A stretch of DNA of 64,000 nt, from NCBI GenBank assembly GCA_003243455.1, contig QFQS01000001.1, positions 1,984,001 to 2,048,000 of the forward strand, in the 5' to 3' direction. Below, piece after piece: positions 18,616-26,008 of this stretch. A model generated the notes under the pieces. It did no database searches and had not been told where the DNA came from. It was given only the letters and a program-made list of their open reading frames with translations. How positions within the stretch are numbered: position 1 is the first letter of the stretch; every line of letters begins with the position of its first letter. Position numbers and translations under genes: made by a program. This DNA is from Cereibacter sphaeroides. Its GTDB lineage: Bacteria; Pseudomonadota; Alphaproteobacteria; Rhodobacterales; Rhodobacteraceae.

Positions 18616-18780
18616 TCAGCCATTTTCGACCGCCTCGCGGCGCTTCAGGGTTTTGGCCAACTGATCGGCGAGAACGCTGATCCTGTCGGGAACGGGCTCC
18701 TCAGCGATGGCGGCCAGCAGTTGTTCTATAGCCGCATCCAATTCATCGGGCCTTGCGACCGATACGCCGACGATATGCAT
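18616..18780 (-). CDS. small hypothetical protein (54 aa)
   Basis: An ORF of 54 codons begins MHIVGVSVARPDELDAA and ends KRREAVENG. It lies upstream of ku on the same strand. The composition is amphipathic and helical. The ribosome site is weak (GGGGA immediately before the ATG), so it may be a chance ORF, but codon use is normal for the region. No family recognised. Confidence 0.4.
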   Translation of the reverse strand: MHIVGVSVARPDELDAAIEQLLAAIAEEPVPDRISVLADQLAKTLKRREAVENG

Positions 18781-18852
18781 TCCCCGTTACTTTCGGTTTT
18801 ACTTTGACGCCAGGATGCGCCAGGCACAGCCAGTCTGGCAAGCGCGCAGCAA

Positions 18853-18880
18853 AAAGCCGGCCCGTTTCGGGGCCGGCTTT
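18853..18880 (-). terminator. rho-independent terminator of the secreted-protein gene
   Basis: A perfect 11-bp stem (AAAGCCGGCCC / GGGCCGGCTTT, 6-nt loop) lies 17 bp beyond the stop of the leftward gene. On the minus strand it is followed by TTTTTG, a typical intrinsic terminator. Confidence 0.8.
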
Positions 18881-18896
18881 ACTGGGTATGCTGCGA

Positions 18897-19265
18897 TCAG
18901 AACGAGGCGACCAGAGTACACACGGCCGTCATGCTGGCCGGGGATAGCGGCTCAAGCGCGCTATCGATTGCGGCCGTGCCGCCGGTCATGCCGCCTTCGT
19001 TGAACCGTTTGCAGTCGTCGATCACCACATTCTGCTCTTGCGGGGTCAATGCCGTCCAACGGGTCTTTGCCTCATCGGCGGGGCGAAGACTGGAGAAGCC
19101 CTCATCAAACAGCGCGTTGCCTACCGTGGCAGGCCAGGGTGCCTGGCCACCGGCAGTCGAATCCACGCCGCCTTTGTCGCCCCCTGTATCACCACCCTCG
19201 GTCTGGGCAAAAGCGCCGGTTGCAAGCAGCGCGATCAGCGGCAGAGCGATAAGTCGCTTTTTCAT
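18897..19265 (-). CDS. small secreted protein of unknown function
   Basis: This 122-aa protein has a clear signal peptide (MKKRLIALPLIALLATGAFA, cleavage near AFA-Q). A Gly/Asp-rich linker follows, then a helical domain with two cysteines (DDCKRF and AVCTLV) that could form a disulfide. The start is set by the signal peptide; the frame is open further upstream without one. It stands alone between terminators. No family recognised. Confidence 0.75.
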   Translation of the reverse strand: MKKRLIALPLIALLATGAFAQTEGGDTGGDKGGVDSTAGGQAPWPATVGNALFDEGFSSLRPADEAKTRWTALTPQEQNVVIDDCKRFNEGGMTGGTAAIDSALEPLSPASMTAVCTLVASF

Positions 19266-19572
19266 TTTGACATCCTTTAGTTCAGCCGTGTCGCGCGCGG
19301 ACGGAGGAAAAGCTGCCACACGGGAAACGGCGTTTCGGACAAGACCGGTCCCTCCCGACCGGATGTCACGAAAAGCGGCAACTGGCCCGGTTTGTTCCAA
19401 CGGGCATCAATTCAAGGCAAGGTGAGAATTTTTGGCACTACAAATGGAACAATGCAGAAAGTCCGGCGTTTTGCCACCAGTTCAGCGGTCCAAGGATCGT
19501 GGAACACCTGCCTGGTACTGTCCTAAATCCCAAACTTCGCGGCCCGGATCCCTTTGAATCCGGGCCGCTTTT
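19266..19572. other. intergenic region upstream of the secreted-protein gene
   Basis: This gap of about 307 bp holds the promoter of the leftward secreted-protein gene and, at its right end, the hairpin beyond the mechanosensitive channel gene. I see no further gene in it. Confidence 0.5.
19539..19568. terminator. hairpin beyond the mscS-like gene
   Basis: A perfect 11-bp stem (GCGGCCCGGAT / ATCCGGGCCGC) with an 8-nt loop. The T run (TTTTT) follows on the plus strand and overlaps the end of the channel gene. On the minus strand the stem is correctly placed to end channel transcription but lacks a good T tract. Possibly bidirectional. Confidence 0.6.
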
Positions 19573-21837
19573 TCATGTCTTTGCCTGCTTGCCGCCAGGC
19601 GGCGCATCGGGCACCGCATGCGCCGCGGCAGCGCCGACCTCATGCAGTTGCTCTTCGGTCAGCTTTTCGTCGCTGCCACTGACACTGACCCGAACCTCAC
19701 GCCGCGCGAACTGAATGCCGTTGGCCGCGAACTCTTCCTGAACCCGCTTGAAGATTTGCTTGCGGATGGCAAATTGTGCGCCCGGCTTGTGCATGAACTT
19801 GCCACGCACGACGATGCCGACATCGTTGAACTCGGCTACACCCTGGCTCTTGAACGGTTCGATGAAACCGGGCGCAAGCTCGGGGTTTTCCATCAGTTCC
19901 AGGCCGATGCGCTTGAATATCTTGCGCACCTTTTCGACATCGGTGTCGAAGGGCACGGTGAACCTCAGCTTCATGATGCCCCAGTCGCGGCCAAAGTTCG
20001 TGACGGTTTTGATGTTGCTGTAGGGAATGATCAGCACTGGTCCCTTGGCGTCGCGCAATTGCAGCGAACGCAACGAGATTTTCTCGACAGTTCCGATTGT
20101 GCCGCCGGCGTCGATGAATTCGTTCAGGCGGAATGCGTCGTCGATCAGGAAGAACAGCCCCGAGACGACGTCGCTCACCAGCTTTTGCGCGCCAAAGCCG
20201 ATGGCGATACCGGCGATGCCGGCGCCTGCCAGCAGCGGGGTGACGTCGATACCAAGGTTTCCCAGGGCGGTCAGCACCGTAAGGATGATGATCACCGCTT
20301 GCAAAGCCCAGCTTATCGGGGGCAGCACAGTGCCAAGGCGCGAACTCTTTACCGTCTGACTTAGGGGTTTGTCCTCGTCGCCCGCCTGGTCGGAAACCGC
20401 CGTGTATTCGTTCGCAAGCTTGCGGTTGATCAGCAGACGCACGATTTCCCAGACCAGGTAGCCACTGACGCAGATCATCAGCGCCTGGACAAGGTGGACC
20501 GCGAACTGCTCACCCACCCCGGCACTGGCCATGTTCATCATCGACATATCCCAAAGCCGTGCCGTGATCAGGATCACCGCGCCGAAGACAACGACGCGAC
20601 CGATGCGCGTATAGGCGCGTAGGTTGGCGTCATAGGCCCGCATTGCCACCGCGCCATCGCCGCGCATCGGGGGAACCATGTGCTGCACGATGGCCCGGAT
20701 CAGCGTGTCCAGCATCGGCGCAATCAGCAAAACCGCCAGGCTGACCAGATGCCGGCCATCACGCAACAACTCGGACTGCCCCATCGCGCCCATGACGCTG
20801 GCGAAAATCCAAGTCAGGCCAATCGCCGCCAGGCCGAACCAGGGATAGACATGCGCTGCCCAAAGCTCGAAACTTGTCAGCGTGGTCGTCCGGCCCCGGA
20901 TGATCGAGCGTAGTCCATCCCTTGCCCGCACGAAAATAATGGCCAGCCAGACAAAGACGGCGACGTTCAGCCAAAAGGCGATGCGATCGACATCGGGTGT
21001 CGCCCCTAGCGCCTGATTCACGCCAAGCAGCGCCAGCGCGAGGCCGATGACCATGACAATGCCAAGGAAATTGAAGAACAGGTATTTGGCGCTTTTGTTG
21101 TCGCAGTACATGAGCCGCAGATCGCTGCGCTTTGGTGCAAGGAAAAACCGCAGTACCGCCAGGCTGAGCCGGGGGAAGAAGATTATCCAGCGCAGGATGG
21201 CATGGGCGACGGGTTCATCCCGGACGGGCATCAGAAAATGCACGACAAGCGACACGACCACAAAGAACAGCAGGGTTCCTGCCGTCTCTCTCCACAGCCT
21301 TTTGGCAAGGATGGGCAGAGCCTCGAATATGTCGCGCCGGTCGCTTTCCGTGAGCGGCGGGATGCGGCTGGTCAGATAGAAGCGATAGAGCAGCGTCTCG
21401 GCAATGATGCCAAGCAACACGGCCAACAGGAAGACGCCGAAAAACACGGCAGCGCCCGACCAGCCAAGCGTCGCAAGATAATTGCCCAGCACGCGACCTT
21501 CGGCGGCAACGATCTCTGGCGTGTTGACAACGTTGTAGCGCCAGGCGGCAAGCGTATCTAACGCTATATCGCCGAGAGCCGAGGCGAGGTCCGCTGGCCC
21601 CGCAGGTTCTGCCTCTGCCGCTTTTGGCGCATCTGCAACCGCGTCCAGCCGCTCCAGCAGCAAGCTCCTGACCTGCTCGTCCGTCAAACGAGACACGAGG
21701 CTGTCAACGGCCTCGGGCGTCAGCGGATTGGGCAGAGTGACAGGCTCGGTTGCCGTCTGGGCAAGCGACGCGACGGGGACTATCATGACGGCCATCGCGA
21801 ACAGCAGATGGGCGACCATACTTGCAAGACTGCGCAT
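19573..21837 (-). CDS. large MscS-family mechanosensitive channel
   Basis: This 754-aa inner-membrane protein has a signal peptide (ends PVASLAQ), a periplasmic Gln/Leu/Ala-rich segment, and about ten membrane helices. Its MscS core includes the pore helix with the GAGIAGIAIGFGAQ motif and the beta domain DDAFRLNEFID...IPYSN (roughly residues 520-640). The length and domain order match the YbiO/MscM-type channels that release solutes on hypo-osmotic shock. ATG 21837 is chosen over a TTG 4 codons upstream because of the AAGG site and the intact signal peptide. The C-terminal tail is long and charged. Confidence 0.9.
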   Translation of the reverse strand: MRSLASMVAHLLFAMAVMIVPVASLAQTATEPVTLPNPLTPEAVDSLVSRLTDEQVRSLLLERLDAVADAPKAAEAEPAGPADLASALGDIALDTLAAWRYNVVNTPEIVAAEGRVLGNYLATLGWSGAAVFFGVFLLAVLLGIIAETLLYRFYLTSRIPPLTESDRRDIFEALPILAKRLWRETAGTLLFFVVVSLVVHFLMPVRDEPVAHAILRWIIFFPRLSLAVLRFFLAPKRSDLRLMYCDNKSAKYLFFNFLGIVMVIGLALALLGVNQALGATPDVDRIAFWLNVAVFVWLAIIFVRARDGLRSIIRGRTTTLTSFELWAAHVYPWFGLAAIGLTWIFASVMGAMGQSELLRDGRHLVSLAVLLIAPMLDTLIRAIVQHMVPPMRGDGAVAMRAYDANLRAYTRIGRVVVFGAVILITARLWDMSMMNMASAGVGEQFAVHLVQALMICVSGYLVWEIVRLLINRKLANEYTAVSDQAGDEDKPLSQTVKSSRLGTVLPPISWALQAVIIILTVLTALGNLGIDVTPLLAGAGIAGIAIGFGAQKLVSDVVSGLFFLIDDAFRLNEFIDAGGTIGTVEKISLRSLQLRDAKGPVLIIPYSNIKTVTNFGRDWGIMKLRFTVPFDTDVEKVRKIFKRIGLELMENPELAPGFIEPFKSQGVAEFNDVGIVVRGKFMHKPGAQFAIRKQIFKRVQEEFAANGIQFARREVRVSVSGSDEKLTEEQLHEVGAAAAHAVPDAPPGGKQAKT

Positions 21838-22089
21838 TCGGACCTTCAACTCCCTCGATCGGCCTTTGGCCTTTGTATTTTCGAGATCACCTTAATTTTC
21901 GGAAATCCAGATTTCTGAAAATCCTCCGATGTCCCAGTAGCCCCGCTGCTGCACGTCAGGTTTCGATATGCGGAAATTCACCGGGATCGGCCAACTTTCC
22001 GTGAGGCATAGCACCCTCATCGTAGAGCGAAAACAAAATCCTGCTCGCTTCGCTTTTTTCAGACTGCGGATGTAGCCGCCAGCCCAGGG

Positions 22090-23070
22090 TCATCCCACCA
22101 CACATTTGGCGGTAAAGACGCCGAGTGGTGGAAACGTCATATCGAAAATCCTTGCGCGCCGACCGGTCTGCTGTGCCAACACGCTCATCAGCGCTCCGAC
22201 GTCCGGCAAAGGCAGGACTGCCAACCGCTGTGCAATCTTTACAGGTTCTGGCCAGAGACTTGCACGCGAAGCGCCACGATACCTGCGGAAATGCGCCTGA
22301 TCGGCACCCGTCAGATCCCGCACGTCAATACCGCGATTTTCAAGCGCCACCATGTTGCGCCAGTGGAATACCGCCTCTTCCGCAGCATGGCGCAAGGCCT
22401 GTCCGGCCTCACACCCTGCAGCCGACCCTGCCGTCGCCCTTCCCCCGTCAAGATCGCTGCAACGCGCGGCAGCCATCGCATACCCTTCGGCAAAAACGCC
22501 GAGCCGCAGATCAAGCCGCCGCAGTTGGCCTTCAAGCCATGTGGAAATGGATTTCACGTCTTCAAGCTGCTGTGGCTCAGGATCGTCAAGCTCGGGAATA
22601 CCTTGCTCCAATCTCTCGAAATGCAAGTGCTCCAGTTGCTCCAGCACCGCCCGAAGCATGGCGCTTTCAAGGCTGTCGCCCGAAGCTGCGCCCACGGACG
22701 TGACCGCACCTTTCGCCCCTGGTGCCCCAAGCGCCAGGTCATGGGCCGGGGCATCCTCGACCGGTCCGCCCACCGTTATCAGCGGTGAAAACCACGCAGG
22801 CATGTCGTGGCGAAACTGCAAGGCATAACGTTCGGCTCCTTCAGCCAGAGCCTTGGTGGCAGCCTCACTCCGGCTCTCGCCGAAGCCTGTGGCAATGCGG
22901 TGGCGCAGGGCGTTGTCGGGCGGTCGGCAACCAGAGGGCAACGCAACAGCGACAGTCGCGATCTGGAACGGGAATCCTTCGGACATCGGCGGGAACATCG
23001 GCTCTGATAAAAGTCGGTGTGAAATTGCCGAGGCAAATCGGGGTTCAATCACGCCCGGGCCGATGGTCAT
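22090..23070 (-). CDS. YcaO-domain protein
   Basis: This protein of about 326 aa is a YcaO-type ATP-dependent cyclodehydratase/thioamidation enzyme. Residues ~63-82 (GESRSEAATKALAEGAERYA) match the first ATP-binding helix with its E..ER. Residues ~112-133 (GAASGDSLES...LEQLEH) match the second, with His where Arg is usual. Residues ~190-225 match the third helix (AGQALRHAAEEAVF). The ATG at 23070 with GAGG upstream is preferred over a TTG at 23115. No TfuA, E1-like or dehydrogenase partner lies beside it. It is divergent from a 93-aa protein gene 65 bp away that could be its substrate. The family assignment is by motif reading only. Confidence 0.7.
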   Translation of the reverse strand: MTIGPGVIEPRFASAISHRLLSEPMFPPMSEGFPFQIATVAVALPSGCRPPDNALRHRIATGFGESRSEAATKALAEGAERYALQFRHDMPAWFSPLITVGGPVEDAPAHDLALGAPGAKGAVTSVGAASGDSLESAMLRAVLEQLEHLHFERLEQGIPELDDPEPQQLEDVKSISTWLEGQLRRLDLRLGVFAEGYAMAAARCSDLDGGRATAGSAAGCEAGQALRHAAEEAVFHWRNMVALENRGIDVRDLTGADQAHFRRYRGASRASLWPEPVKIAQRLAVLPLPDVGALMSVLAQQTGRRARIFDMTFPPLGVFTAKCVVG

Positions 23071-23135
23071 GGATTCCTCGTGCGGCAATACCGATTTTAG
23101 TCTATCATAGAACAATTCAGGCTAGGGGGATTCAA

Positions 23136-23417
23136 ATGGCTAGACTGATATTGGCGTCTGGGTTCAATCTAAAGAACCTCGGTTATGCCGTTTTAGATGC
23201 GGCAACCACCTCCAACAAATCCGCTGCGGAAGATGCCATTAGGGCCATGGTTGTCCCGCAGTTCAGCGATAAACTTGTCTTCCACTACGATAGCGCGGCT
23301 GCAATCAACATCGTCATTCCCAACATTACTCTTAGTGGTCCTGCCGATTCTGGCGGACTGAACGATGTGGCGGCCGAAGCCATTGGCAGTATCGTCATTT
23401 ACGGCTGCGCAAACTGA
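23136..23417 (+). CDS. 93-aa protein, possible YcaO substrate
   Basis: A 93-aa protein starts MARLILASGFN and ends GSIVIYGCAN. It is rich in Ala, Ser and Ile, with a single cysteine three residues from the C-terminus. No signal peptide or membrane helix is clear. AGGGGGA lies 6 bases before ATG 23136. The divergent YcaO gene on one side and the cyclase-like gene 16 bp downstream suggest either a RiPP precursor or an accessory protein of the YcaO enzyme. It is long for a precursor and has no obvious leader/core boundary. No family recognised. Confidence 0.7.
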   Translation: MARLILASGFNLKNLGYAVLDAATTSNKSAAEDAIRAMVVPQFSDKLVFHYDSAAAINIVIPNITLSGPADSGGLNDVAAEAIGSIVIYGCAN

Positions 23418-23433
23418 AAACAGGGCGTCTGCA

Positions 23434-25107
23434 ATGACGGAGCGATTGATTCCCGAGTTGCAGGCCGTACTCGTGGTTGATGCGATCGGTTTTACTTCGC
23501 GGATGGAGCATGATCCCGACGGCTGCATTCAGGCCATGATCGAGGCGCGCCTGAAGATGCTTCGCGCCTGCGAGACAGAGGCAGGCCAGGTAGTGGACAC
23601 GCCGGGCGACTTCATCCTTGCCGTTTTCCCGTCGGTCAAAGCCGCCCTTTCTGCCGCCCGCATTTTTACCGCCAAAGACGGCGCTGACGATGCACTGCCT
23701 TTCCGTGCCGCCATAGACATAGGCGAAGTATATCCGGTGGACGGAAAGTTGCTTGGGGCCGCAATCAACACTGCCGCCCGCCTGCAAGAGCTTGCCGGGC
23801 AGAACGGGATAGTTCTGTCGGAGCGCGCCTATCAATCCCTGGCGCGGCGTGAGCGTTTCCAGTTCGCCCTGATCGGCGAAATACCCCTGAAAAACATCGA
23901 GCGGCCCGTGCGCGCCTATCAACTGGCCAGGGGCGCAAGGTATCATGCCCATCCGTTGCTTTCGACGAGCACACAGATGCCCGTAGTCTTTGTCTGCGGC
24001 TTTCGCGTCATCGGTCAAAGCAAGCGGGCCAGAATCTTTGCCGAAAGCCTGAGTGAAGAACTTGTCACCGTGCTTGGCGCGATACGGGGGCTGATGGCGA
24101 TCCGCACGCCCCATAGCACCAGCCCGGAGCATCCGGGCCATGAGATCAGCGGCCAGATCCGCGATGGCGAGGTGCTGCGCGTCACGGCACAGCTACGATC
24201 GGTGCCGGATGGAGAAGTGCTGTGGACCGGGCGGTTTGACTGCGCCGACACAAAGGATTTCAGGGCGGACGAGGAAATCTCGCGCCGGGTGGTCGAGGCG
24301 ATACAGCTGACGCTGAGCGACGGCGAATGGACGCGTCTGTGGTCCGAAGCGACGACAACGCTTCAGGCCTGGGAGCATTTTCAGCAGGGCCGGGTTCTGG
24401 AGGCGAGCGCCACGCGCGACGGATTGTTGCGGGCGAAAGAGCATTTTCGCAGCGCCATTGCCGCCGACAACAGCTTTGTGACGGCAAAGGTCGCGCTTGG
24501 TTTCTGCCTGGTGGACGAGGTGCGCCTGGGTTTGTCGTCAGACCCGGCGCAGTCCAGGGCCCAGATCGCCCTTCTGCTTGACGAAATCGAAACTGGCTTC
24601 CCTGCCGATCCTTACGGGCGGGCGCTGAAAGCTTTTTGCAAAAGCCTGAACGGCCACCATGCCGAGGCTTGCGAGATCATGCATGGTGTCGTGCAGGATT
24701 GCCCTGAAAGCCCCGAGCTGTTGTCCTACTACGCTGTCCTGCTTGAGTATGACGGCCAGTTGCAGGCGGCCATCACGATCTACGAACGCGCCCTGCGCCT
24801 GACCCGCTATCCACCGGCCTGGATCCGCACCAATCTGGCGCTGGCCCGCATGATACTTGGCGACCCTTCGGCCAAGTCCATGTTCGAGCTCGACATCCGC
24901 AGCAACCCTCGCAATGTGCGCGCGCATGTGGGCATGGTCGCCGCCGAAGCGCAGGACGGACGCATTGAGGCGGCCCGCTATTGGGCCGACCGGCTTCGCT
25001 CACTGGAACCGGACTTCAAGGCTGACCGATGGCGGGATACGGTTTGCTTCAGCGACCTTTCCATCCATCGGCGCGTCGCCGAGTCGCTCAGGCTTGCGGG
25101 CCTTTAG
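23434..25107 (+). CDS. class III cyclase-homology protein with C-terminal TPR region
   Basis: This 557-aa protein has an N-terminal class III nucleotide-cyclase domain (~1-165). Metal-binding Asp16 (VVDAIGFTS) and Asp59 (PGDF) and the transition-state pair Asn112/Arg116 (NTAARL) are present. The residue that normally selects adenine (Lys of the KT.GD motif) is Asp55, so activity or substrate choice may be altered. A TolB-like middle region (~185-300, QIRDGEVLRVTAQL) and TPR-type helices (~310-550) follow. It starts 16 bp after the 93-aa gene and is probably co-transcribed. The role is signalling or scaffolding, inferred. Confidence 0.8.
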   Translation: MTERLIPELQAVLVVDAIGFTSRMEHDPDGCIQAMIEARLKMLRACETEAGQVVDTPGDFILAVFPSVKAALSAARIFTAKDGADDALPFRAAIDIGEVYPVDGKLLGAAINTAARLQELAGQNGIVLSERAYQSLARRERFQFALIGEIPLKNIERPVRAYQLARGARYHAHPLLSTSTQMPVVFVCGFRVIGQSKRARIFAESLSEELVTVLGAIRGLMAIRTPHSTSPEHPGHEISGQIRDGEVLRVTAQLRSVPDGEVLWTGRFDCADTKDFRADEEISRRVVEAIQLTLSDGEWTRLWSEATTTLQAWEHFQQGRVLEASATRDGLLRAKEHFRSAIAADNSFVTAKVALGFCLVDEVRLGLSSDPAQSRAQIALLLDEIETGFPADPYGRALKAFCKSLNGHHAEACEIMHGVVQDCPESPELLSYYAVLLEYDGQLQAAITIYERALRLTRYPPAWIRTNLALARMILGDPSAKSMFELDIRSNPRNVRAHVGMVAAEAQDGRIEAARYWADRLRSLEPDFKADRWRDTVCFSDLSIHRRVAESLRLAGL

Positions 25108-25119
25108 ACGAACCACCCC

Positions 25120-25152
25120 TGATGCAGCGAAATGCTTGCTTGCGCTGCATCA
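25120..25152 (+). terminator. hairpin after the cyclase-like gene
   Basis: A perfect 10-bp inverted repeat (TGATGCAGCG / CGCTGCATCA) with a 13-nt loop lies 13 bp past the stop. The downstream T tract is poor. Confidence 0.6.
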
Positions 25153-25170
25153 AATTACTCCAGAAATAGA

Positions 25171-25198
25171 AAAGCCGGCAGCCTGTGCCACCGGCTTT
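25171..25198 (-). terminator. rho-independent terminator of the EF-hand gene
   Basis: AAAGCCGG / CCGGCTTT with a 12-nt loop. On the minus strand it is followed by TTCTATTTC, about 23 bp beyond the EF-hand gene stop. Confidence 0.7.
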
Positions 25199-25220
25199 CG
25201 GCCAGCCCCAGTGGCTCGCC

Positions 25221-25580
25221 TCAGTTCAACTGCCCGCTCTGGTCCAGGTCCGCCGCGGCAAAATCGGCGTGCATGGTAGCGCGCAGTTCTTCCAGCGACA
25301 GGTTGCCATCCTTGTCGGTATCGATGGCGACGAATTGCTCTTCCGTCAGCGCACCTTCCAGATCGGACTTGTCGACCTTGCCATCCTGGTTTCTGTCCAT
25401 TCCAGGATATATCGTCTCGGCGAACACATCGATCTCTTCGATGGAAATCTTGCCGTCGCCGTCGCGATCAAGCGCTGCCGCTTGTTCGCCCGGGAATTCG
25501 TCGGCCGTCTGCGCCACAGCCGGCAGAGACAAAAAGGCAAGGCCTGAAACAATTGCCAGCGTTTTCAATGTGATGCTCAT
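25221..25580 (-). CDS. secreted EF-hand calcium-binding protein
   Basis: This 119-aa protein has a signal peptide (ends SLPAVAQ) and EF-hand loops DRDGDGKISIEE, DRNQDGKVDKSD and DTDKDGNLSLEE, plus a partial fourth (DLDQSGQLN) at the very C-terminus. It is probably periplasmic and binds calcium. ATG 25580 is chosen for the signal peptide; a GTG at 25598 is possible. The gene is 14 bp from the upstream glycine-zipper gene on the same strand, so they may be one unit. Confidence 0.85.
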   Translation of the reverse strand: MSITLKTLAIVSGLAFLSLPAVAQTADEFPGEQAAALDRDGDGKISIEEIDVFAETIYPGMDRNQDGKVDKSDLEGALTEEQFVAIDTDKDGNLSLEELRATMHADFAAADLDQSGQLN

Positions 25581-25594
25581 GCCACTCACCGCGC

Positions 25595-25846
25595 TCACGA
25601 TTTCTTTTTGCAGGAAAGCTTGTGGGTCAACAGCCCGCCACCGGCGCCGCCCGCGACCTGCATGAGCGTCTTGCCCGCTCCGCCTCCGAAAAACCCTCCA
25701 AGCGCCACCCCAAGCAGGACACCGGTCGCAGTGCCCGCGATGCAGGCCATCTCATGGTCACGCTTCTGCTGTGTCGTCTCGGTTTGGGCGAACGATGCGG
25801 TCGCGCCAAAGCAAACCGCAGTCACCAACAAACAGGCTTTTCTCAT
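25595..25846 (-). CDS. glycine-zipper exported protein
   Basis: This 83-aa protein has a signal peptide (MRKACLLVTAVCFGATASFA). A glycine-zipper segment follows (GTATGVLLGVALGGFFGGG and GGAGGGLL), then a short basic end, SCKKKS. Glycine-zipper proteins of this size usually insert in or line the outer membrane. No closer assignment. Apparently co-transcribed with the EF-hand gene. Confidence 0.75.
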   Translation of the reverse strand: MRKACLLVTAVCFGATASFAQTETTQQKRDHEMACIAGTATGVLLGVALGGFFGGGAGKTLMQVAGGAGGGLLTHKLSCKKKS

Positions 25847-26008
25847 GTGAAAATTCCCCCAAAATTCTGGATCATATCCCTGGCCCGCCAACGCGGTTCG
25901 CCGACACTACAAAAGCCGTTGCAGTCGGGAAAGGGGGATTGCGTATCGCAATATGGAGATAGAATGGAAGCAGCCGTCAAAGCCGCTTCCATGCTGGCGC
26001 ACCGTCCG

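Noticed and set aside
25965..25991. TGGAAGC/GCTTCCA stem beyond the barrel gene as a terminator
   Set aside because: Only 7 bp with a 13-nt loop and no T tract; too weak to call.
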